Origin: Nitrosomonas sp.
Lineage (GTDB): Bacteria; Pseudomonadota; Gammaproteobacteria; Burkholderiales; Nitrosomonadaceae
Direction of reading: 5' to 3'
DNA length: 64,000 nucleotides
Assembly (NCBI GenBank): GCA_019635215.1
Contig: JAHBZZ010000002.1
Location: forward strand, 124,001 to 188,000
Both the position numbers and the translations under genes were made by a program. Below, in pieces: positions 29,549 to 39,598 of this stretch; positions within the stretch are counted from its first letter, which is position 1, and each line of letters opens with the position of its first letter. The notes under the pieces are model-generated. The model made no database searches and had not been told where the DNA came from. It saw nothing but the letters and a program-made list of their open reading frames with translations.

Positions 29549-29564
29549 TGGCATGTTTATTGCT
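29549..29564 (+). promoter_or_regulatory. Sigma-54 (RpoN) type promoter of the PEP-CTERM gene
   Basis: TGGCATG-TTTA-TTGCT matches the -24/-12 consensus TGGCACG-N4-TTGCW with one substitution and exact GG-N10-GC spacing. It lies 65 bases before the ATG at 29629. Sigma-54 promoters are known for PEP-CTERM protein genes controlled by the PrsK/PrsR system, so the location is meaningful. A 7-base dyad AGATGTT/AACATCT follows in the leader. Confidence 0.75.
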
Positions 29565-29628
29565 TGAGAAAAAGAAAGATGTTTGCAATGGTTCAACATC
29601 TTCTCTCAATACCAATAAGGAAAACAAG

Positions 29629-30405
29629 ATGAGACCCTTTTTAAATAAGTTACTTTCTACGACTACAATTGCTTTACTTACAGCCGCCTCAACCAGCTGG
29701 GCAGACCCCATTACGCTGAATTACAACGGTTTCGCTAACGGAGGAATGAGCGGGAAAATCACGAAGACGTCACCGTCACCCGCCTTCACCGATTTAGGTG
29801 CCGGCGCCGGCCAGTTTAGCTTCAATGTAATTTCCAGTTCGGATCCAGCTATATGGGGTAACACTTTGCAAGCTTTCTGCATCGATGTCGACCACTGGCT
29901 GGTCACAAACATGAACGCTGAGTATGACATTGTTTCTGCAACCAATTCGCCGCCAGCTGGCTTGACTGACCTACAACATGCCCGGGCAGGCTGGCTCTAT
30001 GACAACCATGCATCCGATCTTGGCAGCAGCGCTCAATTCGATTCTGCATTCCAGTTAGCACTGTGGGAAATCTTCTTCGAAGAAGGTACGACGCTGAATC
30101 TGAGTAATGGCACATTCAAGTCGAACACCTTCGGTACGGTAAGTGGTATAACGACTCAAAGTCTGGCCAATAGCTTACTGGCGGGTATTGGTAATGGTGC
30201 AGTTAGTTCTGACTGGGAGTTCTATGTACTCAACCCTATCAATCCAAGCAATAATCAACGCCTGATTACAGCTTTGAGTGCGCCTTCCATCCAACAGATC
30301 AGTGAACCCGGCACGTTGTTCCTGCTGATTGCAGCAGGTCTTGGCTTTGTATTTTTCAGTGCGCACCGTGGCAACGACAGTATACAAACAGCCTCACGGA
30401 CCTGA
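29629..30405 (+). CDS. PEP-CTERM surface protein with probable thioester domain
   Basis: Exported protein of 258 residues. Signal peptide 1-25 (LLTAASTSWADP). The C-terminus is a PEP-CTERM sorting signal: SEPGTLFLL at 225-233, a hydrophobic helix to about 245 and a basic AHRGN end; it would be processed by an exosortase and sent outside the cell. In the middle, FCIDVDHW with Cys84 and FQLALWEI with Gln142 resemble the two motifs of Cys-Gln thioester domains (FCID and QxAxW type). Such domains can bind covalently to partners. Start 29629 is preferred as AAGGA lies upstream. No exosortase gene is in the window. Confidence 0.88.
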   Translation: MRPFLNKLLSTTTIALLTAASTSWADPITLNYNGFANGGMSGKITKTSPSPAFTDLGAGAGQFSFNVISSSDPAIWGNTLQAFCIDVDHWLVTNMNAEYDIVSATNSPPAGLTDLQHARAGWLYDNHASDLGSSAQFDSAFQLALWEIFFEEGTTLNLSNGTFKSNTFGTVSGITTQSLANSLLAGIGNGAVSSDWEFYVLNPINPSNNQRLITALSAPSIQQISEPGTLFLLIAAGLGFVFFSAHRGNDSIQTASRT

Positions 30406-30422
30406 GCATCTGCTCACGGTTT

Positions 30423-30440
30423 CCAGAGCAGTAGCTCTGG
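30423..30440 (+). terminator. Hairpin after the PEP-CTERM gene
   Basis: CCAGAGC-AGTA-GCTCTGG forms a perfect 7-base stem 18 bases after the stop codon. There is no T run after it, so it may protect the 3' end or be a weak terminator. Confidence 0.5.
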
Positions 30441-30590
30441 AGCCAGGAAAATGAGTCACTGACTGGTATAAGACTCATATTCACGATTCTTTCCACATCC
30501 CAGCGCCTGGGCATGATTTTGAAGGGGAGATGGGTATTACTGCAATGTGCCGTTAATGCCTCTACCCCTCATTACCCACACCATGGTCTT

Positions 30591-30822
30591 CTGAAGAGCG
30601 TTTTCAGGTTTCGGCCATCGGCTGAGTAGAATACCAGTGCAGCCGCCAGATAGCCGTTTCTTTGAGTAAATGTTTTGCCTTCAAGCGTATTGATATCAGC
30701 GACGACAAATTCCAGGCGCTCCGTGTATTCATTTCTGATCTTCTTCATGACAGACATTGTTTCTCCACTGTGCAGAATTTGTCATCATGAACCAGCAACA
30801 GCACAGAGATCCCTTTTCCAAT
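30591..30822 (-). pseudogene. Decayed copy of the thioredoxin-like gene at 33818
   Basis: About 230 bases closely match the middle to C-terminal part of the intact gene at 33818-34243. The readable parts include KIRNEYTERLEFVVADIN and QRNGYLAAALVFYSADG. One T is missing in the GTCATCATGACAAATTCTG region compared with the intact copy, which shifts the frame; the N-terminal signal part and C-terminal end are absent. No promoter or start context remains. It lies between the PEP-CTERM gene and sdaA, 3 kb from its parent. Confidence 0.8.
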
Positions 30823-31039
30823 ATTACAATGCTTAATTTTCTCTCAACTCTCAGGCTGCTCAGTTCAGGGAGGCCACGAACTCATCGGATCCATTTCTGT
30901 CAATAAAGCTGTTGTGTCTATGGGAGACATATAGGATACTTATCCGCCCGTGCAGCTTGTCGGTAAGTGAGGGGTAGATCATACATCTATCTTCTGTTCG
31001 ATTAAATAATCTAATTGGGTTTTATTTTTAGGCATTTTC

Positions 31040-32419
31040 ATGTTTATCAGCGTTTTGGATCTTTTTAAAATTGGTGTTGGCCCTTCTAGTTCCCATACAA
31101 TGGGACCGATGGTTGCTGCCAAGGATTTTCGCGGCTGTTGTGCGTCATATATTGCTGACCATCAGGATAATCAGCCATACCATGTACGTTGTACATTAAA
31201 AGGTTCGCTGGCATTTACCGGAAAGGGACACGCGACTGATCGTGCTGTAATTCTCGGTTTGAATGATTTTACGCCGCAGGAACTTGCTAAAGAAGATGTC
31301 AATAAGCTGACCGAGGAACTTTCACAACGCGTTTCTATTGCGCTTAGTGAGCATATCTCAATTTTGTTTTCTCCGGTTGATGATGTCATTTTCGATAAAG
31401 GTGAACCGTTGCCCGAACATCCCAACGGGATGATTTTTCAACTCACCAATGCTATTGGCAAGATAGTTTTAACCGAGACTTATTTTTCAATCGGTGGCGG
31501 TTTTATTACGACATTGGCTGATATCAAGCAATTGGTAGCACCGATAAAAGTGGAATCGGCGCATTCCTGCGGTTATCCATTTGAGAACGCGAATCAGATG
31601 ATGCGAATGTCAACACAAAGCGGTTTATCGATTGCCGCAATGAAACGCAGCAACGAACAGGAGCGCATCAGCGAGGAGAAATTGAATGCTGGCCTGGATG
31701 CCATTTGGCATGCCATGTATACCTGTATTCAGAATGGCTTGGTGGCAGAAGGTATTTTACCGGGCGGCCTTAAAGTCAAACGCCGCGCCAAGGCACTTTA
31801 TCGTCAATTAAGTGAAAATTCCCAGCAAGCTTCAATGAATGATTGGTTATGTGCTTATGCAATGGCGGTCAACGAAGAAAATGCAGCCGGGCATATGGTG
31901 GTTACCGCACCGACCAATGGTGCGGCCGGCGTGATTCCGGCGGTCATTCACTATGCCGTGCAGCATGAAGGTGCGACACATGAACAGGTACGTGATTTCC
32001 TCCTGGTGGCGGCAGCTATCGGAGGCTTGATCAAGCATAACAGTTCTATTTCCGGTGCTGAAGTCGGTTGCCAGGGTGAAGTAGGCTCGGCATCAGCAAT
32101 GGCAGCGGCAGGATTGTGCGCAATCAAAGGCGGCACCACGGCACAGATTGAAAATGCTGCTGAAATCGCTTTGGAACATCATCTGGGGATGACCTGTGAT
32201 CCTGTCGGCAGTCTGGTTCAAGTGCCATGTATTGAGCGTAACGGCTTTGGCGCGATCAAAGCATATACCGCAGCTTCTCTGGCCATACGCGGTGATGGCC
32301 AGCATTTTATGTCGCTGGATAATTGCATTACTGCCATGAAGCAAACAGGCCTGGAGATGTCGGTCAAATTTAAGGAAACTTCACTTGGCGGTCTGGCTGT
32401 CAGTATTACTGAATGTTAA
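31040..32419 (+). CDS. sdaA: L-serine dehydratase (single-chain, Fe-S)
   Basis: Converts L-serine to pyruvate and ammonia using a 4Fe-4S cluster. It has 459 residues. The start [20 protein letters not shown] is diagnostic. Probable cluster cysteines lie in [25 protein letters not shown] and further on. The beta and alpha parts are fused in one chain as in E. coli SdaA. The Fe-S need links it to the SUF system. Its upstream 217 bases show no riboswitch I can recognise. Confidence 0.96.
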   Translation: MFISVLDLFKIGVGPSSSHTMGPMVAAKDFRGCCASYIADHQDNQPYHVRCTLKGSLAFTGKGHATDRAVILGLNDFTPQELAKEDVNKLTEELSQRVSIALSEHISILFSPVDDVIFDKGEPLPEHPNGMIFQLTNAIGKIVLTETYFSIGGGFITTLADIKQLVAPIKVESAHSCGYPFENANQMMRMSTQSGLSIAAMKRSNEQERISEEKLNAGLDAIWHAMYTCIQNGLVAEGILPGGLKVKRRAKALYRQLSENSQQASMNDWLCAYAMAVNEENAAGHMVVTAPTNGAAGVIPAVIHYAVQHEGATHEQVRDFLLVAAAIGGLIKHNSSISGAEVGCQGEVGSASAMAAAGLCAIKGGTTAQIENAAEIALEHHLGMTCDPVGSLVQVPCIERNGFGAIKAYTAASLAIRGDGQHFMSLDNCITAMKQTGLEMSVKFKETSLGGLAVSITEC

Positions 32420-32467
32420 ACGAAACAAGCAAAAGACTGCATTCACCAAGCGCTGCTCAAGCTACTG

Positions 32468-33796
32468 TTATTTATGCAGTCTATTCACCATACTGCGAAT
32501 ACCTCTGACCGCGAAGAAGACAACGACGACAACGATCGGTATGGCAATACCGGTCATGAGTTCGACATTGATGTCCTGTCCCACCGCCTTGAATGCTTTC
32601 AGACCATAACTGATCAAACCGACCAAATAATAGCTCAGCACAACAACAGATAGCCCCTCTACTGTCTCTTGTAAGCGCAGTTGCACGCGGGCACGATTAT
32701 CCATGGATTTAAGCAAATCACGGATCTGCGCTTCCATGGAAATGTCGACGCGTGTTCTGAGCAGCTCGGAAGCACGCGCAACATGCAGTGACAGGTTTTC
32801 CAGTTTGGAATGTACCAACTCACATGTACCCATTGCCGATGACAACCGCTGGATCATGAATTCCTGCAGCATTTGCAGACCTTCGATGCGTTCCTCGCGT
32901 AATTCGGTAATGCGCAATTTGACTATGTCGTAATAAGCGCGAGAAGCATTAAACCGGTGGCTTGTTTTTGCAGAAAGGCCTTCAATCTCAGCAGCCAGCC
33001 GGGTAAGTTCGTCAAGCAACTGTTGCTCATCTTCAATACTGGTCAGCTCCGTATTTCGGGTAATGATTTGAGCCAGATGCTGATCGGCACGCGCCAACTG
33101 TGGAATCATTTGGCGCGTCATGGGCAGCGGGAGCATCGCCAGCATGCGGTATGTTTCAATCTCAAGCAGGCGTTGCACCAGCCTGCCAACCTGCCTGCTG
33201 CGCAGATTCTCATCATGAATCAGAATACGGCCAAATCCATCATCATGAATCTGGTTGTCACTCCAGACTGTCGCGCTGCCACCAGCAACCTTTGAACCAA
33301 TTACCGTGTTCGATGAGAATAATTGTGCCAGTTCACTCAGGCTTCGCTTGGAGCGCATGCGATCATCAAGCGCAACATGCGTTGCCACAAGAATTTCACC
33401 AGGTAAGCTGGTCAGCCATTTATGTGGCAGATATCTGACAGGCGGGTGTTCAAATGGCGCTTCAAATGGACCGGATAGATACACGGCATAGGTCGAATAT
33501 TCGGTGTGCCGCTCCCAACGAAACAACAGATCACCTAAACTGACACTAAACTCATTATTATGATTTTTAGGCGGGGGGACATTATATTGATCGCATAATT
33601 CACTTATCAATTTACGTTCCTGATCCACCCACTGTCGATCGGAGAGCAAAACGATATGGGAAATCTGAGTAGGGATAACCAGCAATTCATGAGCGATGGC
33701 GTTTAACTCGCTGTGTAATTCCTGTCTGAGTTGATATTGGGTAATGCCGAGCAGCTTTACGTCTGAAATGTTTTGTGTATTAAAGGGGGATTGCAT
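32468..33796 (-). CDS. DUF3422 family membrane protein
   Basis: Protein of 442 residues of the DUF3422 family, typical of proteobacteria and without known role. The N-terminal cytosolic or periplasmic domain has LRQELHSELNAIAHE and a central coiled region (MLQEFMIQRLSSAMGTCE). Two C-terminal helices, about 387-405 (VVLSYYLVGLISYGLKAF) and 418-436 (GIAIPIVVVVVFFAVRGI), anchor it. The design resembles CorA-like channels in its C-terminal end, but the GMN motif is absent. It precedes the thioredoxin-like gene's end by 21 bases on the same strand. Confidence 0.88.
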   Translation of the reverse strand: MQSPFNTQNISDVKLLGITQYQLRQELHSELNAIAHELLVIPTQISHIVLLSDRQWVDQERKLISELCDQYNVPPPKNHNNEFSVSLGDLLFRWERHTEYSTYAVYLSGPFEAPFEHPPVRYLPHKWLTSLPGEILVATHVALDDRMRSKRSLSELAQLFSSNTVIGSKVAGGSATVWSDNQIHDDGFGRILIHDENLRSRQVGRLVQRLLEIETYRMLAMLPLPMTRQMIPQLARADQHLAQIITRNTELTSIEDEQQLLDELTRLAAEIEGLSAKTSHRFNASRAYYDIVKLRITELREERIEGLQMLQEFMIQRLSSAMGTCELVHSKLENLSLHVARASELLRTRVDISMEAQIRDLLKSMDNRARVQLRLQETVEGLSVVVLSYYLVGLISYGLKAFKAVGQDINVELMTGIAIPIVVVVVFFAVRGIRSMVNRLHK

Positions 33797-33817
33797 AGGA
33801 ATCTCCGTTTTTTATAC

Positions 33818-34243
33818 TTAATACTGGAATATTGTATTCAGTTCTCGCTGTAATGATTCCACCGTTTGTGATGAGTAGCGCGTTTGCAGATTCTGGCCAT
33901 CGGCAGAATAAAATACCAGTGCAGCCGGCATGTAGCCGTTCCTTTGGGCAAATGCTCTGCCTTCGGGCGTATTGATATCAGCGACGACGAACTCCAGACG
34001 TTCCGCGTATTCATTTCTGATTTTATTCATGACAGCCATTGTTTCTCCACTTTGCAGAATATTGTCATCATGAACCAGCAGTAACACGGGAGTTCCTTTT
34101 CCAATAATGGATGTGTCATCGGAAAAACCGCGAGGAAGCAACGACACCGCAAAAAAGGTAATCATCAGAATCAATCCCAGAGTAATCAATTTCGGCCATT
34201 TACTTCGCCTGGAGATTACTGTTTTTGTATTTTGTCTTTGCAT
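33818..34243 (-). CDS. Thioredoxin-like membrane-anchored protein lacking CxxC
   Basis: 141-residue protein with a membrane anchor near the N-terminus (ITLGLILMITFFAVSLLP) and a thioredoxin-like fold: TPVLLLVHDDNILQSGETMA, VVADINTPEGRAFAQRNGY and a PAALVFYSADG segment where a thioredoxin cis-proline would be. The redox CxxC is missing (DDNILQ), so it is not a disulfide enzyme. Start 34243 (MQRQNTKTVI) is chosen by AGGAG; the frame extends to 34312. A partial decayed duplicate lies at 30591. Confidence 0.8.
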   Translation of the reverse strand: MQRQNTKTVISRRSKWPKLITLGLILMITFFAVSLLPRGFSDDTSIIGKGTPVLLLVHDDNILQSGETMAVMNKIRNEYAERLEFVVADINTPEGRAFAQRNGYMPAALVFYSADGQNLQTRYSSQTVESLQRELNTIFQY

Positions 34244-34444
34244 TATTGATGTTCTCCTAACGTTTTTTCGAGCACAGTGTAACAAATTTGTCGCCCCAGT
34301 GCTGAAAGGCATTATGGATTAGCAACCTGTTAAACACTATAGAGATAGCACATCCATTGCTTTGAGCGTACGCTAAAAAACACCATTATCTGAAATATTC
34401 TGCGTAGAATATGCCCATCACATAATACAGGTTTAACAAACGTT

Positions 34445-35260
34445 ATGACGCAACGTATCGCACTGGTCACTGGCGCATCCAGTGGCATCGGGAAAGCAAC
34501 CACAGAACTGCTGGCAAAAAACGATTATTATGTTTTTGCCATGGCAAGACGCATGCACCGGCTGGAAGAAATACGTTCGGATAATATCGAACCGCTTTGC
34601 CTGGATGTTACCGATCCCCCGGCGATTGCAGCTGCGGTCAGTCATGTCATGGCAACAAAAGGACGTATCGATCTGCTGATCAACAACGCAGGCTATGGAC
34701 AGCTTGGTGCTATCGAAAGTGTGTCCATGGAGGCTGCGCATGAACAGTTCGAAGTCAATGTTTTCGGTTATGCGCGTTTCATGCAAGCCGTGCTGCCGCA
34801 TATGCGCGCACAAAAATCAGGGTGCATCATCAACATTGCATCGATTCTGGGGCGTATCTCCATTCCCGGGTTTGGCTGGTACGCCGCTTCCAAACATGCA
34901 GTTGAAGCATTGTCGGAAACTTTGCGCGGTGAAGTCATGGAATTCGGTATCCATGTTATTGTCATCGCGCCCGGTTTAATCAAAACCGAATTTGCCGAAA
35001 AAGAGTTTGAACTGCTTAAAACAGTAAAGCACCCCCCTGTCTACCGGAAATTGCTTGATGCCCTGCCCCGTCTGCTGAAAGATGAGCCCATAGCACCCGG
35101 GCCGGAAATTATCGCCCAGTCGGTACTTAAAGCGGCAAAAGCCACTTTTCCACCGATGCGTCATGCATTGCCCGCAGATTCAAAATCGGCCGTAATCGGA
35201 CGTTGGTTTTTAGGCGGCCGTCTTTTTGACTGGGCGGTTAGGCGTAAGATGAAAATTTAG
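34445..35260 (+). CDS. Short-chain dehydrogenase/reductase
   Basis: NAD(P)-dependent oxidoreductase of 271 residues, classical SDR type. Nucleotide-binding TGASSGIGK is at 9-17, NNAG at 80-83, Ser133 and the Tyr146-x3-Lys150 catalytic pair (YAASK) are all present. The C-terminal part with PPVYRKLLDALPRLL is of the type found in SDRs acting on fatty or sterol-like substrates, but the substrate is unknown. Confidence 0.92.
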   Translation: MTQRIALVTGASSGIGKATTELLAKNDYYVFAMARRMHRLEEIRSDNIEPLCLDVTDPPAIAAAVSHVMATKGRIDLLINNAGYGQLGAIESVSMEAAHEQFEVNVFGYARFMQAVLPHMRAQKSGCIINIASILGRISIPGFGWYAASKHAVEALSETLRGEVMEFGIHVIVIAPGLIKTEFAEKEFELLKTVKHPPVYRKLLDALPRLLKDEPIAPGPEIIAQSVLKAAKATFPPMRHALPADSKSAVIGRWFLGGRLFDWAVRRKMKI

Positions 35261-35371
35261 AAAACTATCCGGTATTTTTTCAATTCAGCGAAACAATACG
35301 ATTCAGGATAAATATATATAATCCTATTATTGAACATAGGAAATCCGATTAACCGTTTTAAGGTAGAGCAA

Positions 35372-35593
35372 ATGAGCAACGATATTCATAAAATCGCTGA
35401 CGGCGCTGTCGATCGATTCAAGCAGGAACTTTCTTCCGGAACGCTGCAGTGTTTATCCGCCTCTGATTTTGAGAAACTTACGATCTTGATAAAAAATACG
35501 ATAGCCAAAGACCGGGAAAATACCGCAGCACAGCTTGAAGCGCTGGCACAAAGATTAAAAGCGGATATTGAGTATTTTGATATCAGCTTATAA
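35372..35593 (+). CDS. Small alpha-helical protein of unknown function
   Basis: 73-residue soluble protein, MSNDIHKIADGAVDRFKQEL to its end KADIEYFDISL, predominantly helical and without cysteine-rich or membrane motifs. ATG at 35372 is preceded by AAGG about 10 bases upstream. No family recognised. Ends before a long gap with a terminator. Confidence 0.65.
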   Translation: MSNDIHKIADGAVDRFKQELSSGTLQCLSASDFEKLTILIKNTIAKDRENTAAQLEALAQRLKADIEYFDISL

Positions 35594-35807
35594 GCTTGCT
35601 TTTAAGCTGAAATTTTTCTCCGGTTCTTCTGTAACCATTCCGTACATTTCGAATTTTTGCAGCTTCCCGGTAACAATCATTGGCGGCTTCCATGCGCGCT
35701 ATTTACCAGGCATTTTCCGAACTTCAAGGTATCGTGCAATATTTGGACCTGCTGGATTAGCAAATATATCGAAGATATCGAAGCACTTAGGGTCAAAGTA
35801 ATGCAGC
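35594..35807. other. Gene-free stretch after the small protein
   Basis: About 210 bases up to the terminator at 35808, with no credible gene. Short open frames overlap it but have no start context. Confidence 0.35.
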
Positions 35808-35839
35808 ACGGTGCTCAATCTTATGAGCACCGTTTTGTT
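35808..35839. terminator. Rho-independent terminator
   Basis: ACGGTGCTCA (35808-35817) and TGAGCACCGT (35824-35833) form a perfect 10-base stem with a 6-base loop followed by TTTGTT. It terminates plus-strand transcription from the small protein gene. It lies 75 bases from the end of the convergent acyltransferase gene. Confidence 0.85.
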
Positions 35840-35913
35840 CGGCGCAGGGGCAATAGCTCTTTCTCACTGAAATGATGCAGAATGGCTACGCCTATAGCTG
35901 AAGATAATTCCAT

Positions 35914-38900
35914 TCATGCAGCTGAACCCAAATGAGACTCAACCCATGTTTTCAGGGTGACATAATCGACCTTTCCAGTTCCCAGTAACGGTATTTCATC
36001 AATCTGCAACAATGTTCTGGGAATGCTCAGTTCACTGATGCCATTCTGTTTCGCATAGCTGATCAATACTTCACGCTGTGCGTGCGGATGTGTTGTCACC
36101 AGAATAATCTGTTCGCCTTTTTTGGGATCGGGCAGATGCGTTACCGCATGACTGTATTCCGGCCAGAGCTGACCGACATAGCTTTCCACCGCCGTCAGCG
36201 AAACCATTTCACCGCCGATTTTTGCGAACCGTTTCACACGGCCCTGGATCGTCAGAAAACCCATTTCATCGATTGAAACAATGTCACCCGTATCATACCA
36301 ATACCCTTCCGGAGGACGCAGTACAGCGGGTTGGTCCGCAAGATAATAACCTTGCATCACATTCGGGCCAGAAACCAGCAATTTTCCGGCATCGTGAATG
36401 CCCGGAACGGTTTCCAGGCGATGGTTAATGCCCGGCAACAGGCGTCCGACCGTGCCGGGTTTGTTGTGCATCGGTGTGTTGAGACTCAGTATGGGTGCAG
36501 TTTCTGTCGAACCGTAGCCTTCAAAAATACGTATACCGAATCTTTCCGCCCACTGCTGGCGCGTTTCATCTTTCAGTTTCTCCGCGCCGGCAAAAACATA
36601 CCGTATGCTCTGAAAGTCATAGGCATGCGCAAAACGCGCGTAACCGGCAAGAAAAGTGTCGGTTCCAAACATCAACGTGGCGTTAGTATCGTAAACCAGT
36701 TCCGGAATGATGCGGTAATGCAATGGCGAGGGATAAAAGAAAGTCCGGATACCCGACAGAACAGGCAAAAGTGTGCCGCCTGTCAGGCCGAATGAATGAA
36801 AAACGGGAAGCACATTAAAAACGATATCCGTCGGCCCGAAATCAATACGCGATGACACCTGGTAGCGATTGGCCTGAATATTTTTATGGCTCAGCAAAAC
36901 ACCTTTGGGCACATCTTCCGATCCGGACGTAAACAAAATCACCGCTGTCGTATCTGCACTTGCCCCCGTATTGGCCGTCTTGTTGATGAATCGATAATAA
37001 AACTGCGGAATCAGGCTGAACAACGCACCTTTAATTTTAGCCGGAACGGAAATCTGCGAAACCCAATCTTCCAGATACACGATCCTGATTCCCTGGAACT
37101 CCAGTGCTTCGACCAAATGTGCCAGCTTGCCTGCCTGAATAAAACGCCGGGATGTAATGACAGTCTCAATCGCGGCAGCCTTGCAAGCGGCAATCAGATT
37201 TTTTGCACTGCTGGAATAATTCAGCATCGCGGGAATGCGCCCGTAAGCCTGCAATGCAAAAAAGCAAATCAACGTACTGACCATGTTCGGCAACAGCACT
37301 CCTGCCACCATGTTATTGTTCGTATGCTTTCTTAGCACCGCACCCAATATGAAACAACGCATAATCAACTGCCTATAGTTAATCGGCTTTCGTTCCACGT
37401 CCTCAGCGATAATATGCCTGCTGCCGTGTATTGAACAGGCATCCAGTAATGACTGGAACAACGTTTGATCCAGATGGTTACTTTGAAACATCATATAGGA
37501 CATCACCTCATAGAGCTTGATCCCGGCAGCCTGACGCCGTTTTCTACCACGAATGTCCGGTGGCAAATCAAATTTCAACGGTGGCATGACGGTCATGGTG
37601 ATTTTGGGAAACCATCGAATCCGCACTTTGCCGCGTAGCCGGGAAAAAGGCGTATACTGCGCACCGGAAATAATAATCGGCAATACTTGCGCCGCTGTCT
37701 TGTCGGCTATCAATGCCGGTCCCTCATAGATTTTCATGAGCGAACCCGTGACGGTTAACCGTCCTTCCGGAAAAATAACAATTCTGCGCCCTTTTCTTAC
37801 CCGGTCGATCAGCATTCGTGTCGACAGCGGATTAGCCGGATCGAGCGCAATCGTGTCCGCCAGAAACAAAAAAGGCCTCAGCCACCAGCGTCTGGCGATA
37901 TGGGTATTGATGGCAAAGCTGACATGATTCGGCACATACGCACCAATTAAAATCGCATCCAGAAATGACAAATGATTGGCGACAATAATGGTTCTGCCAT
38001 TCAGTTTATGTAAATGCTCGATCCCCCTGACATCCAGCCGGTAACAGACCTGAAACACCCAGCGCAATATCGATTTAACCAGCGCCTGCGGCAACAGACT
38101 GGCGATGTAAATCGCCATGAAACCATTAATGACAGCAATAGCGAGAAACACATCGATGACGGAAAATTCATAGGCCAGCATAATGCTGATCGCAGCCGCA
38201 GAAATCACCATGAATAACGCATTCAGAATATTATTCGCAGCAAAAGTGCGTGACATATGCGACATTTCGGCACGATCCTGAATAATCGCATACAGCGGAA
38301 CGATATAAATGCCACCGCAGATTGAAATACCCAACAGATCAATCAGAATACGCCAATGCGCCAACGATTCCAGAAAAACCCCTGCGCCGATCAGCACATC
38401 GCTATTGCCGTGCGCCAGATTGCTGCTGGTTAAATACATATCTACGGTAAACAGCGTCATGACGATAATACCCAGCGGTACATAAGTAGCGGCAATTTCG
38501 CCTTTGAGCAGCCGGTTGCAGAGTAATGCGCCAATAGCGATGCCGATCGTGAATGTCGCCAAAAAAAGCGTGACAACCTGTTCGTTACCGCCGATCACTT
38601 CTTTGGCGAATGTCGGAAACTGGGACAAAAAGCTGGCGCCAAACAGCCAGAACCAGGAAATACCCAAAATAGAGCGGTAAATGACCGGATGCTGACGTAC
38701 CTGCCGGATAATGGCATGCGTTTCAGCGAGAAAGTTATAGTGAATTTTCAGACCGGCATCCGCAGGCTGGGTGGGTGGTATCGAGAAACTGCTGAGCAAA
38801 CCGAACACGGCAACAGCGATAACGATCACTGAAATAATCAGCGCACCGTTTTCAGCCATAATCAGCAGCCCTCCGCAAATCGTACCCAGCAGAATGGACA

Positions 38901-39366
38901 CAAATGTGCTGCTGTCGATCAACGCATTTCCGCCAATCAATTCATTTTCCGCAAGCTGATCGGGCAGAATACCGTACTTGAGCGGCCCGAAAAAAGCCGA
39001 TTGCGTGCCCATCAGAAACAAAATCAGCATCAATACCTCGGTCTGCTGCCAGAAAAACCCCAATGCAGCGCCGAGCATCAGCACGATCTCAGCCGCCTTG
39101 GTAATGCGAATCACCCGTGCTTTATCGTACTTGTCGGCGATCTGCCCTGCCACCGCCGAAAACAGAAAAAAAGGCAAGATAAAAATGCCTGCGGCAATGG
39201 TGATCATCACCTGCGGACTCAGTGCGGATTGTTCGACCGCAGTATAGGTAATCAGGATAATCAGTGCATTCTTGAATACATTGTCATTGAACGCACCCAA
39301 GAACTGGGTCAGAAAAAGTGGCAGGAAGCGTTTGGTTTTTAACAGATGCCATTGATCAGAATGCAT
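35914..39366 (-). CDS. Lysophospholipid transporter / acyltransferase / acyl-ACP synthetase fusion
   Basis: Three-part protein of about 1150 residues combining LplT-like and Aas-like functions. Residues 1 to about 410 are a major facilitator domain with multiple helices. About 440-630 is a PlsC acyltransferase with NHLSFLDAILIG and FPEGRLTVTGS. About 640-1145 is an AMP-binding adenylation domain (FTSGSEDVPKGVLLSHKN, YGSTETAPILS). It would import lysophospholipids and re-acylate them. The fusion is known in many proteobacteria. ATG at 39366 (MHSDQWHLLK) follows GGAG at the right distance; a longer frame begins with TTG. Confidence 0.92.
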   Translation of the reverse strand: MHSDQWHLLKTKRFLPLFLTQFLGAFNDNVFKNALIILITYTAVEQSALSPQVMITIAAGIFILPFFLFSAVAGQIADKYDKARVIRITKAAEIVLMLGAALGFFWQQTEVLMLILFLMGTQSAFFGPLKYGILPDQLAENELIGGNALIDSSTFVSILLGTICGGLLIMAENGALIISVIVIAVAVFGLLSSFSIPPTQPADAGLKIHYNFLAETHAIIRQVRQHPVIYRSILGISWFWLFGASFLSQFPTFAKEVIGGNEQVVTLFLATFTIGIAIGALLCNRLLKGEIAATYVPLGIIVMTLFTVDMYLTSSNLAHGNSDVLIGAGVFLESLAHWRILIDLLGISICGGIYIVPLYAIIQDRAEMSHMSRTFAANNILNALFMVISAAAISIMLAYEFSVIDVFLAIAVINGFMAIYIASLLPQALVKSILRWVFQVCYRLDVRGIEHLHKLNGRTIIVANHLSFLDAILIGAYVPNHVSFAINTHIARRWWLRPFLFLADTIALDPANPLSTRMLIDRVRKGRRIVIFPEGRLTVTGSLMKIYEGPALIADKTAAQVLPIIISGAQYTPFSRLRGKVRIRWFPKITMTVMPPLKFDLPPDIRGRKRRQAAGIKLYEVMSYMMFQSNHLDQTLFQSLLDACSIHGSRHIIAEDVERKPINYRQLIMRCFILGAVLRKHTNNNMVAGVLLPNMVSTLICFFALQAYGRIPAMLNYSSSAKNLIAACKAAAIETVITSRRFIQAGKLAHLVEALEFQGIRIVYLEDWVSQISVPAKIKGALFSLIPQFYYRFINKTANTGASADTTAVILFTSGSEDVPKGVLLSHKNIQANRYQVSSRIDFGPTDIVFNVLPVFHSFGLTGGTLLPVLSGIRTFFYPSPLHYRIIPELVYDTNATLMFGTDTFLAGYARFAHAYDFQSIRYVFAGAEKLKDETRQQWAERFGIRIFEGYGSTETAPILSLNTPMHNKPGTVGRLLPGINHRLETVPGIHDAGKLLVSGPNVMQGYYLADQPAVLRPPEGYWYDTGDIVSIDEMGFLTIQGRVKRFAKIGGEMVSLTAVESYVGQLWPEYSHAVTHLPDPKKGEQIILVTTHPHAQREVLISYAKQNGISELSIPRTLLQIDEIPLLGTGKVDYVTLKTWVESHLGSAA

Positions 39367-39558
39367 TGATTTTCTCCATAACAAAATCGATAGCCATCAA
39401 TACGGATAAAATGCGGGACACATTAAGCAACGGCACGCATAAAACGAATGCATATTAACATGGGATAAATTGCTTAACCGCACACTTAACAGACTGTTAA
39501 AAAGAATTTTCACAAAATGACAAAACAATTTTGACGGGCTTGTTTACAAATTGAATTC

Positions 39559-39574
39559 GTATTGTATATACTAC
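39559..39574. promoter_or_regulatory. NrdR box 1
   Basis: GTATTGTATATACTAC resembles the NrdR consensus acaCwAtATaTwGwgt. It lies 159 bases before nrdA together with a second box 40 bases downstream. NrdR is an ATP/dATP-sensing repressor of ribonucleotide reductase genes. Confidence 0.6.
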
Positions 39575-39598
39575 CAATTATGCATTCTTGCTAATCGA

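Noticed and set aside
30823-31039. Possible glycine or other riboswitch before sdaA
   Set aside because: I found no conserved aptamer core or paired stems in the expected order.
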